12,411 bases of DNA, from contig JAAEQP010000601.1 in the NCBI GenBank assembly GCA_024231375.1, positions 1-12,411 on the forward strand. The letters are read 5' to 3'. Shown piece by piece: positions 6,227 through 12,411 of the stretch. This DNA comes from a bacterium (GTDB lineage Bacteria > Hydrogenedentota > Hydrogenedentia > Hydrogenedentiales > SLHB01). The position numbers and the translations under genes are program-made. The notes under the pieces are model-generated. The model made no database searches. It was given only the letters and a program-made list of their open reading frames with translations, and was not told the DNA's origin. Numbering within the stretch: position 1 is the stretch's first letter; each line of letters begins with the position of its first letter.

Positions 6227-9200
6227 ATGCTGAGAACCATTCTGATCGCACGGCCCATCGTTTGGACCGCACTGGCGGCCTGCGCAACCTGTGTGGCCGC
6301 CGAGGTGGAGGTTCCGCTCACGGTCGCCCCGGAAGTTGCCGAACTCTTCACGCTGGTCGACAACGCCGGATTCGAGGATGGCGACCGGCTCCCGGCATGG
6401 TGGAGCCGCCATCCGTCGAAGAACAATGACCGGAATCTGCACGAACGCGACACGGAGACCTTCCGGACGGGTGCCGCGAGCGCCCATATTCGTTGGCTCG
6501 ACCCCATTGCCGGCGAGAACAAGGCCCCGCTCCAATGGAGCAAATACCGGCTGCCCGTGAAGGAAGGTATCGACTTGATCGTAACGGGATACGCCAAGAC
6601 AAAGGATGTCGATTCGTGCCACGCCGGCTTCAATTTCTATGACGCTGCGAACGAGTATCTGGGACACGGCAAGGTTCCGGGACCTAAGAACGCGGTCGAC
6701 TGGACGCCTTTCTCCGGCATCGTTCACGTGCCCGACACCGCCGCTTCCATGGGGTTCGTGCTGTACTCGGTCCAGGGCGGGGACACGTGGTACGACGATG
6801 TGGCCGTGCTTGGGATTCCCCGTGCCGATGCCGTGCGTGCTACGCCCAATCTGGATGGGCGACTCGACGATGCATGCTGGGACGACGCGCGCGCTGTCAC
6901 GGCCTTTGTGCGCCAGGACGGTGCGGCGCTGGCCCGGTCCCGGACGGCCGCATGGATCGCGTATGACGACACGAATCTCTATGCCGCCTTTCGATGCGCC
7001 ACGCCGGACGGCGCGGCGTTGCGTGCGGATACGGTTGAGCACGACGGCGACGTGTGGCTCGACGACAGCGTAGGGTTGCTGCTTTCTCCTTCGCGTTCGT
7101 CCGATGCGCTGTACCGGATCGCCGTCAACTCGAAGGGCGTTGTCTACGATGCCCGCGGCGACGAAACCTCCTGGGACTCGAACGCTATCGCCCGTACTGC
7201 GCGACAAGACGGTGCGTGGACCGTCGAGATCGCCGTGCCACTCGGATCTCTCGGTCTCGGTCTCGACACCGCTTCCGAATGGAGTGTCAATCTCGTTCGC
7301 AATGACTGTTCCGCGGCGTCCGAAGTCTCCGTGTGGTCACTGGGTGGTCTCGACAATGTCCGTCGGTTCGGCGCTGTTTCCATGACACCCGACCTGACCC
7401 GCTATGCGCGGGAAACGGTCCTGGCGCGGGTGACGGAACTGAATGCTCGCTTCCAGAACACTGAGAACCAAGTGGCCGACGCTGATCTGTCCGCCGATGT
7501 GCGGACAGCCTCCGGCCGGTTCGCAGCCGAGGGGCGCGCTGCCTTGGCCGAGTTGAAGGCACACGTGCAGGCCGGTTCCGGTTGGACTGTTCCGCAGGCT
7601 CGCGAAGCCTTGGCGCGCGCTGAGCGGTTGTGTGACGAAGCGCACAGCGCGGTGATTCAGGCCTACTACGCTACGACCGCCCGCGACGACGGGGGATTCT
7701 CGGTGCGTCTGGCCTCCTCCCTTGCGAAGTTCCCTCGAACCGAGCCCGTCATCGGCGGGACCATCGTTACCTCAATCACTCTCGAAGCCGCACGCGACGA
7801 AGCCGAATCGTTCCAACTCGTGGTGCTCCCTCACGGTCGCGACCTGACCGGTGTCGAAGTGACGACGGAACCGTTGCGTTGCGGCGCTGCGTCCATCCCT
7901 ATTGAATGGCACCCCGTGGCCTACGTGGAGACCGGCACACCGCGCGGCTACACCCCTCCCTACGTGGGCTGGTGGCCCGACGTGTTGATGCCGCCCGCGC
8001 CGGTGGACGTGAAGGCGGGTTGCCGTCAACCGCTCTGGTTCCGCGTGGAGGTGCCGGCCGACGCCCCAGCCGGGAACTATGCGGGTTCCGTGTCCGTGCG
8101 CCATTCGGGGACGGAGGTTGTCGTTCCGGTCACGCTACGCGTGCGGCCGTTCCGGTTGCCGCGTCCGGGTACGTTGCCCACGGCGTTCGGCCTCTATGCC
8201 CGCGCTCTGTCCGAGTGGTACCACGGAACGACCAACTACCAGAAGACGCTCAGGATCGACGATTTCGCCCGGTGGTGTGAGTTTCTGGGGCACTACCGCC
8301 TGACGCCGAAGAACATCGCCAACGAGTACTGTGTCACCAAGGAGGTAGAGGGCGAGAAGAAGCTCGACTTGGGCACGTTGAAGCAAACCCTGGCGCCCTT
8401 GGCCCCGCGCTACTACCCGCCCTATTCTTTCTGCGTGTACCGTCTGCCTTGCCCGGCCGATGTGCGCAACGGCACCACCACCCAGGATCCCGCGGTTTGG
8501 GTGCGTAGCCTTCAGGCGCGGGCCACCGAATACCAGCGCTTGGGCCTTCCTTCAGCCGCCTATGTGTACGGCATCGACGAACCTTCCCCGGCGGCGTACC
8601 CTTTTGTCAGAAACGTGTACACCCTGGTCCGCGAATCCACGCCCGAGTTTCCCATCATGCAGACGGTCAACCACAGCCCGCCCGAAGAACTCGCGGGACT
8701 CGTCGATATCTGGTGTCCTCTTTCCAGCAGAGCGCCAGACCCGTTCTACGCCGCGCGGCGTGAAGCCGGCGATACGCTATGGACCTACGTGTGCTGTGGG
8801 CCCAAGCCGCCGCACGCCAACTTCTTCATCGACCAACCGGCCATCGATCACCGCATGGTGTTCTGGCAGGCGCGGCAACTTGGCGCCACGGGTGTCCTGT
8901 ACTGGTGCGTGTGCTGGTGGCAGGGAATCCCCGGCCCGTCCGGCGACGCACCGCATTTTCCCGAAGTCCCTATGGTGCTGCGCGACAACGCGGGTACCCT
9001 GACCAGCCTCGGCGTCAATGGTGACGGTATCCTCGTGTGGCCCGGTCCCGATATGACGCCCTATCCGTCTACGCGGCTGGAGAACGTCCGCGACGGCATC
9101 GAGGATTACGAGTACCTGGCCCTGCTCGCGCGAAGCCTACAACGGGTTCGCGCGCTGCCCGAAGGCAAGCGTCCGTCGGACGAGGTCCTCCACGAAGGCG

Positions 9201-9325
9201 AGGCACTCGCGAAGGTGCCGGAATCCATTTCGCAGAGCATGACCGAATTTGCCAAGGACCCCAACGTGTTGCTGGAACGACGCAAGGCCGTGGGGGATAT
9301 GATCGAGGTGCTCGCGGGGTATTGA
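6227..9325 (+). CDS. Secreted GH123/DUF4091-like glycosidase with two carbohydrate-binding-like modules
   Basis: A 1032-residue exported protein. The signal peptide covers residues 1 to about 25 (LRTILIARPIVWTALAACATCVAA). Residues about 40-200 look like a jelly-roll CBM4/9-type module (NAGFEDGDRLPAWW near 46; DTWYDDVAVLG at the end). Residues about 205-375 resemble a CBM9-like module (LDGRLDDACWDDA from 207; WTVEIAVPLGSLGL). A helical spacer follows, to about 480. From about 495 a beta-sandwich leads into the DUF4091/GH123 catalytic barrel. There YVYGIDEPS carries adjacent Asp784-Glu785, the acidic pair used in GH123 beta-N-acetylgalactosaminidases with substrate-assisted catalysis. RLENVRDGIEDYEYLALLAR near the C-terminus is a hallmark of DUF4091. 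GGGGG at 6217-6221 lies 5 nt before the ATG; an in-frame upstream ATG at 6086 would overlap the URO-D gene and hide the signal peptide. The exact sugar specificity is unknown. Confidence 0.9.
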   Translation: MLRTILIARPIVWTALAACATCVAAEVEVPLTVAPEVAELFTLVDNAGFEDGDRLPAWWSRHPSKNNDRNLHERDTETFRTGAASAHIRWLDPIAGENKAPLQWSKYRLPVKEGIDLIVTGYAKTKDVDSCHAGFNFYDAANEYLGHGKVPGPKNAVDWTPFSGIVHVPDTAASMGFVLYSVQGGDTWYDDVAVLGIPRADAVRATPNLDGRLDDACWDDARAVTAFVRQDGAALARSRTAAWIAYDDTNLYAAFRCATPDGAALRADTVEHDGDVWLDDSVGLLLSPSRSSDALYRIAVNSKGVVYDARGDETSWDSNAIARTARQDGAWTVEIAVPLGSLGLGLDTASEWSVNLVRNDCSAASEVSVWSLGGLDNVRRFGAVSMTPDLTRYARETVLARVTELNARFQNTENQVADADLSADVRTASGRFAAEGRAALAELKAHVQAGSGWTVPQAREALARAERLCDEAHSAVIQAYYATTARDDGGFSVRLASSLAKFPRTEPVIGGTIVTSITLEAARDEAESFQLVVLPHGRDLTGVEVTTEPLRCGAASIPIEWHPVAYVETGTPRGYTPPYVGWWPDVLMPPAPVDVKAGCRQPLWFRVEVPADAPAGNYAGSVSVRHSGTEVVVPVTLRVRPFRLPRPGTLPTAFGLYARALSEWYHGTTNYQKTLRIDDFARWCEFLGHYRLTPKNIANEYCVTKEVEGEKKLDLGTLKQTLAPLAPRYYPPYSFCVYRLPCPADVRNGTTTQDPAVWVRSLQARATEYQRLGLPSAAYVYGIDEPSPAAYPFVRNVYTLVRESTPEFPIMQTVNHSPPEELAGLVDIWCPLSSRAPDPFYAARREAGDTLWTYVCCGPKPPHANFFIDQPAIDHRMVFWQARQLGATGVLYWCVCWWQGIPGPSGDAPHFPEVPMVLRDNAGTLTSLGVNGDGILVWPGPDMTPYPSTRLENVRDGIEDYEYLALLARSLQRVRALPEGKRPSDEVLHEGEALAKVPESISQSMTEFAKDPNVLLERRKAVGDMIEVLAGY

Positions 9326-9352
9326 GGGGGGAGTGAGCCGGAGGACGAAGAA

Positions 9353-9366
9353 CGCCGTAAACGGCG
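9353..9366. other. Small perfect hairpin after the GH123-like gene
   Basis: CGCCGT and ACGGCG flank AA, giving a 5-6 bp perfect stem 28 bp past the stop codon at 9325. No T-run follows, so it is at best a weak 3'-end signal. It directly precedes the larger inverted repeat. Confidence 0.4.
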
Positions 9367-9381
9367 CACTACAAACGAAGA

Positions 9382-9486
9382 CGCCCCATTTCGTCATGCT
9401 GAGCGTGAGCGAAGCATCTCGCACTCAGGGGCATCCACCGGGGGAATGAGATCCTTCACTTCGTTCAGGATGACGGGGACGGGGCG
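9382..9486. repeat. Inverted-repeat element of the CATGCTGAGCG / CAGGATGAC type
   Basis: The left arm 9393-9420 (GTCATGCTGAGCG...GCATCTC) is imperfectly complementary to the right arm 9448-9474 (GAGATCCTTCACTTC...GATGAC). An outer CGCCCC at 9382-9387 faces GGGGCG at 9481-9486. I recognise this sequence type as a short repeat scattered through intergenic regions of many uncultured bacterial genomes. It lies between two convergent genes and contains no reading frame of note. Any role as bidirectional terminator or mobile element is inference. Confidence 0.65.
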
Positions 9487-9510
9487 ACGGGAGCTATGAC
9501 GGGGCGCCTG

Positions 9511-10140
9511 CTACTCCTGCTGCATGACGAAGCGGTAGGAGAGCTCGGCGACGGACCGGACGGCGGGGAATTTGCCGGGATACTTCACATACTCGACGTG
9601 GCCGTCGCTGTAGAGCACTTCGCAGCCGATGGAACCGGAACTGCCGTGGGACAGATCTTTGCCCAGGAATTCCCAGGCCACGGGGACGGTGCCCGTCTCT
9701 TCGGCAAGGAACTTGTCCATCGCCTTCAGCGTGTACTCCTTGCCGAGATCGTCGGTTGCGACGAGGGAACCCATGCTCAAGTCCAGGCTGCCCGACGCGC
9801 TCTGGTCGATCATGGTGTGCCAGTAGGCGCGGAATTCGGCCTCGCTCGTGACCACGTACCGCATCTCGGTGACGATCATCTCGTTCTTGCCGAGATCGAC
9901 TGTGTGACGGAAGGCTTCCCGACATTCGCCGCGGTCGGGAGGCAGGCCGTAGCCGCCGCCGTTGGCGGTGTCAGCCATGGTGCCAATGCGTTTCTGGCGC
10001 ATGCCTTCCTTGACGGCCACGCCCTCGGCCTTCTTCTTCGCCCGTCCGAGCACAGGGAGATATAGCCCCATCAGAATGCTGATGATGGCCAGACAGATAA
10101 GCAATTCAATCAGACTGAACCCACCGCGCTGCTTCTTCAT
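9511..10140 (-). CDS. Type IV pilin-like / pseudopilin prepilin with class III-style leader
   Basis: A 209-residue protein with a textbook prepilin leader: MKKQRGG followed by FSLIELL. Cleavage is expected between Gly7 and Phe8, and Glu12 becomes Glu5 of the mature protein. The hydrophobic helix covers residues about 8-30. The C-terminal part ends with VLYSDGHVEYVKYPG (176-189), similar to the DG-H region of planctomycete-type prepilins of the DUF1559 / H-X9-DG group. This protein is shorter than usual for DUF1559. It probably forms a membrane-anchored pseudopilin subunit. No peptidase, ATPase or secretin gene is nearby, so it looks like an orphan. The ATG at 10140 has GGGAG at 10149-10153, 8 nt upstream; a farther in-frame ATG at 10182 falls beside the candidate -10 box and is unlikely. 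It is convergent with the GH123-like gene. Confidence 0.88.
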   Translation of the reverse strand: MKKQRGGFSLIELLICLAIISILMGLYLPVLGRAKKKAEGVAVKEGMRQKRIGTMADTANGGGYGLPPDRGECREAFRHTVDLGKNEMIVTEMRYVVTSEAEFRAYWHTMIDQSASGSLDLSMGSLVATDDLGKEYTLKAMDKFLAEETGTVPVAWEFLGKDLSHGSSGSIGCEVLYSDGHVEYVKYPGKFPAVRSVAELSYRFVMQQE

Positions 10141-10172
10141 GGTTCTGTCTCCCAAGAATTCGAACCACCCCG

Positions 10173-10201
10173 AGTATACCAATCCGGCTTGATCGGCTGA
10201 A
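10173..10201 (-). promoter_or_regulatory. Candidate sigma70-type promoter of the prepilin gene
   Basis: On the minus strand TATACT (10173-10178) is a 5-of-6 match to the -10 box with a TGG just before it. TTCAGC (10196-10201) is a weak 3-of-6 match to the -35 box at 17-bp spacing. Transcription would start near 10166, about 25 nt before the ATG at 10140. Confidence 0.4.
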
Positions 10202-10264
10202 ACCCTTGAATCCCCTCGCTCCGTGTAGATGAAATGTCAGGAAACGCGCAACTCGATCAATCCG

Positions 10265-12037
10265 TCATGGCAGAAGAAGCCGCCTCGGCGGAAGGTGTTC
10301 GGAATCAATGCCTTGCGGCGTCTCCCCGCCGGTCCGCCGCAGCAGCAGAACGGCGCGCGTCTCCCAACCGAGGGCACTGAAGTACTCGGCCCTGCCCACT
10401 TCGGCGTATCCCAGGCGCGGCAGAAACGACATCGCGTAGGCGTCGTCCAACGCCCACCAGCCATGGGGCCCTCGGTCGCGGAAATCCGTCGATCCCTGCC
10501 GGCGCATGTACTCGTCGCTCGTACACATTCCGTTGTACTCGTACCCGGCCTCAATCTGCTCAGGCGACGCGCCGTGCTCTTCAACGAGACGGTCGACGCC
10601 TTCCCATCGGGCCCGATTCCAGGCCAGATAGTCCTGGAGCGCGGCCATTGAGAACACAAGCATCAGTGCGGTGGTGACGACGCCGGCGATCAGTGCCCAA
10701 GGGCGGCGCACGGCGGGCACGCCCAACGCGGCCAGCACCAATAGCGGCGGCAAGCCGGGCACGAGGTACCGGTCGTAGATGCGGGGCAACCACGGGTTGC
10801 ACGGCGTGGCCCACAGGAGAAGCGTCGTCAGTGCCAAGAACAGGATGGCACCGTGCCGATTCGTTCCGTTGGCGTCCTCCTCGTCCGCCCCGTATTCCCG
10901 CGTGCCAAACCACGCACGAACAGCCAACAGGGCGGCCGACCCGAAGGCGGCCAGTTTGACGAGCCTCAGCGTTGCTCCCCCAACGCGCACGGGCGCCCAT
11001 CGCTGGGGAAGCATTGTTGTGTCCTTTAGTGTGAGGGGTCCGACGCCCAGGTTCCGAAGGAGGTTGGTCAGCGGCGGCGTCTGCCATCCGACGACGAGAC
11101 GAAGGCCCACGTATGCCGCCACACAGCATGCGCCGAAGGCGATCCATTGCGGGATGCGCCATCGGACCTGCCGCGTGACCAGTCCAGTCATGTGCGCCAC
11201 CGCGAAAGGCAACAGGAAGAGTCCCACGTAGAAGGTTGCGGCCACGGCGTAGTGGAACAGACTCGACGCGTTCGCGAACACGTAGCCTGCCCAGTCCGTC
11301 ACGTCGACGGAGGCCGTGAAGAAGCTTTCGACGCGCCACCGCCACCACAGCCACAGGGGCGCCGCCAGCAGCCACGGCACGAGAAAGGAAACGATGGCCC
11401 CTGCCTTCGGCCGCGTTCGTGCACGAATCGCGATGAATGCCGACGCCCCCGCGAAGGCCACGGCGGGCAGGACTCCGAACTGCCGCACGAAGAACGCCAC
11501 AGCCGCGAAGGCGCTTCCGAAGAACACATCCCGATGCCTGCCATGTTGCAGGGCGCGGACGCAGAAGAGCATGGACAGTGCGGCGGCCGCCGCGAAAGGC
11601 ACTTCCGTCATGAAGGTGTAGGAGAGGTTGAGAAACAGCGGATTCGCCCACAGGACCGCTGCGCACAGTAGCGCCGCGCCTCGGGAGGCCCCGCATTCGC
11701 GTGCTGTCCGCGCGGTGGCCCACAACGCGACGCCCGCCAGCACCAGCGTCGAGATTCGTAGGGTGACGAAGCTGAATCCGAACGCGGCCGTCCAGAGCGC
11801 TCCCCACAGGGCTTGCGCAAGAAACGTGGCTTGGCTGAAGGGATGGCCCACGTACTGGCCCTGCTCGAGGGACCATTTGACAGTCTTGGCGTAGACCCAG
11901 TCGTCGTTGAGGGGGAAATCGCCCGTGGGCGGCACAATCAGCGCGGTAGCCAGCACCAGCAATGCTACCGGCGCCGCCAACGATTCGCCGAACCCCCAGC
12001 GGATCGCCTTCCGAAGGACTCTGGTTGACTCCTGCAT
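10265..12037 (-). CDS. GT-C membrane glycosyltransferase, ArnT/PMT (GT39)-like
   Basis: A 590-residue integral membrane protein with about ten hydrophobic segments. The first segment (about residues 20-36) is followed by an external loop FPLNDDWVYAKTVKW, whose Asp45-Asp46 match the acidic motif of GT-C enzymes that use polyprenyl-phosphate sugars. After the last helix a soluble tail of about 124 residues (from about 467) carries MCTSDEYMRR and WWALDDAYAMSFLPRLGY and is probably periplasmic. The likely role is transfer of a sugar from a lipid carrier to lipid, glycan or protein outside the cytoplasmic membrane; the acceptor is unknown. The start is uncertain: ATG 12037 has a weak GGGG just upstream, while ATGs at 12055 and 12052 lack a Shine-Dalgarno. 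The gene ends 124 bp before the prepilin ATG, and a separate promoter sits in that gap. Confidence 0.85.
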   Translation of the reverse strand: MQESTRVLRKAIRWGFGESLAAPVALLVLATALIVPPTGDFPLNDDWVYAKTVKWSLEQGQYVGHPFSQATFLAQALWGALWTAAFGFSFVTLRISTLVLAGVALWATARTARECGASRGAALLCAAVLWANPLFLNLSYTFMTEVPFAAAAALSMLFCVRALQHGRHRDVFFGSAFAAVAFFVRQFGVLPAVAFAGASAFIAIRARTRPKAGAIVSFLVPWLLAAPLWLWWRWRVESFFTASVDVTDWAGYVFANASSLFHYAVAATFYVGLFLLPFAVAHMTGLVTRQVRWRIPQWIAFGACCVAAYVGLRLVVGWQTPPLTNLLRNLGVGPLTLKDTTMLPQRWAPVRVGGATLRLVKLAAFGSAALLAVRAWFGTREYGADEEDANGTNRHGAILFLALTTLLLWATPCNPWLPRIYDRYLVPGLPPLLVLAALGVPAVRRPWALIAGVVTTALMLVFSMAALQDYLAWNRARWEGVDRLVEEHGASPEQIEAGYEYNGMCTSDEYMRRQGSTDFRDRGPHGWWALDDAYAMSFLPRLGYAEVGRAEYFSALGWETRAVLLLRRTGGETPQGIDSEHLPPRRLLLP

Positions 12038-12075
12038 ACCGCCACGCCCCATCATCCGACGCCGAATGTCAGACG

Positions 12076-12104
12076 ATTATGACCGAGGGTGCGTCCGGAG
12101 TCCA
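12076..12104 (-). promoter_or_regulatory. Candidate sigma70-type promoter of the glycosyltransferase gene
   Basis: On the minus strand CATAAT (12076-12081, 5 of 6 to the -10 consensus) lies 17 bp after TGGACT (12099-12104, 4 of 6 to the -35 consensus). Predicted initiation near 12069 gives a leader of about 31 nt to ATG 12037 or 13 nt to ATG 12055. Confidence 0.45.
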
Positions 12105-12195
12105 CTGCCTTGGATTCCCCCAATCGCCGGACAAGACCGCGCGAGACAGAGGGACTGACTCAAGCGGAGTCCTCGCCGCGGGCGGACGCAGACAT

Positions 12196-12331
12196 GTCTG
12201 TGGATCTGTTGAAAGAACCGTATGCGCACAAGAACAGAAGCGACAAACGGGGACTGCCAAGCTCTTGCGTCCCATTATTGTCCTTCTTAGGGCAACAATG
12301 GGTGGCTGTCCCCCGCTTATCACGGGCTACG
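12196..12331. repeat. Palindromic dispersed repeat, copy 2
   Basis: This is the second copy of the element at 681-816, in the same orientation. The inner hairpin (12271-12284 with 12289-12302) is kept; one C-to-T change there gives a G-T wobble instead of a loss of pairing. The outer arm has one lost pair. Unlike copy 1, similarity stops at 12331 and the right-hand TCAACAG end is absent, so this copy is shorter or truncated. The remaining bases 12332-12411 and the stretch 12105-12195 show no gene or motif that I can support. Confidence 0.8.
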
Positions 12332-12411
12332 CGCCCTAACCAGTCGGCACGTCGAGGAGTGGCGGACGCGGTCTCAGCGGAAGTGGGTCCGGCGGCGCCT
12401 AAGACTCGGCT

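Noticed and set aside
4911..6287. 458-codon minus-strand open frame
   Set aside because: It is antisense to the URO-D-like gene, whose protein has family motifs along its C-terminal half; the minus-strand product has none and no Shine-Dalgarno was seen.
6023..7207. 394-codon minus-strand open frame
   Set aside because: It is antisense to the end of the URO-D gene and the first third of the GH123-like gene, crossing a gene boundary, which is typical of chance open frames at high GC.
9471..9506. GACGGGG-like tandem repeat
   Set aside because: Only a few irregular short units are present; this is within the range expected for GC-rich intergenic DNA.
10581..11876. 431-codon minus-strand frame overlapping the glycosyltransferase in another frame
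   Set aside because: The alternative product is Arg/Gly-rich and lacks membrane segments, while the chosen frame gives a coherent GT-C membrane protein.

Overview
The window is high-GC bacterial DNA, about 60% G+C by eye. It carries large secreted carbohydrate-active proteins, a DUF4091/GH123-type protein, a URO-D-like protein and a type IV pilin-like prepilin. This mix is typical of uncultured Planctomycetota, Lentisphaerota or Hydrogenedentota-type bacteria. That placement is an inference from gene content; there is no rRNA or other marker gene here.

Layout, left to right. (1) Positions 1-554, minus strand: the start of a secreted protein that runs off the left edge. (2) 555-887: a gap holding a palindromic dispersed repeat (copy 1). 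(3) 888-4754, minus strand: a tightly spaced set transcribed in the order MaoC-type double-hotdog hydratase (3873-4754), acyl-CoA synthetase-like AMP-ligase (2253-3836) and secreted sialidase-fold protein (888-2228). (4) 4755-4967: a divergent intergenic region. (5) 4968-9325, plus strand: a URO-D-superfamily protein and, 26 bp later, a 1032-residue secreted GH123-like protein with two carbohydrate-binding-like modules. (6) 9326-9510: a small hairpin and a second, unrelated inverted-repeat element between convergent genes. (7) 9511-12037, minus strand: a prepilin-like protein, and upstream of it a GT-C membrane glycosyltransferase (ArnT/PMT-like). Each of these two has its own plausible sigma70-type promoter. 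(8) 12056-12411: a gap with copy 2 of the palindromic repeat, in the same orientation as copy 1.

How the genes may work together (inference): the two secreted carbohydrate-active proteins and the cytosolic URO-D-like, AMP-ligase and MaoC enzymes are arranged as two divergent units around one 0.2 kb control region. They could form a small glycan or glycoconjugate catabolic locus that also handles an acyl or carboxylate substituent. No transporter, regulator or sulfatase is visible, so substrate and pathway are unassigned. No CRISPR array, tRNA, rRNA, transposase gene or phage gene was found. The least explained items are the 11.5-kb-spaced palindromic repeat pair and the acyl-CoA enzymes packed together with a sialidase-fold protein.
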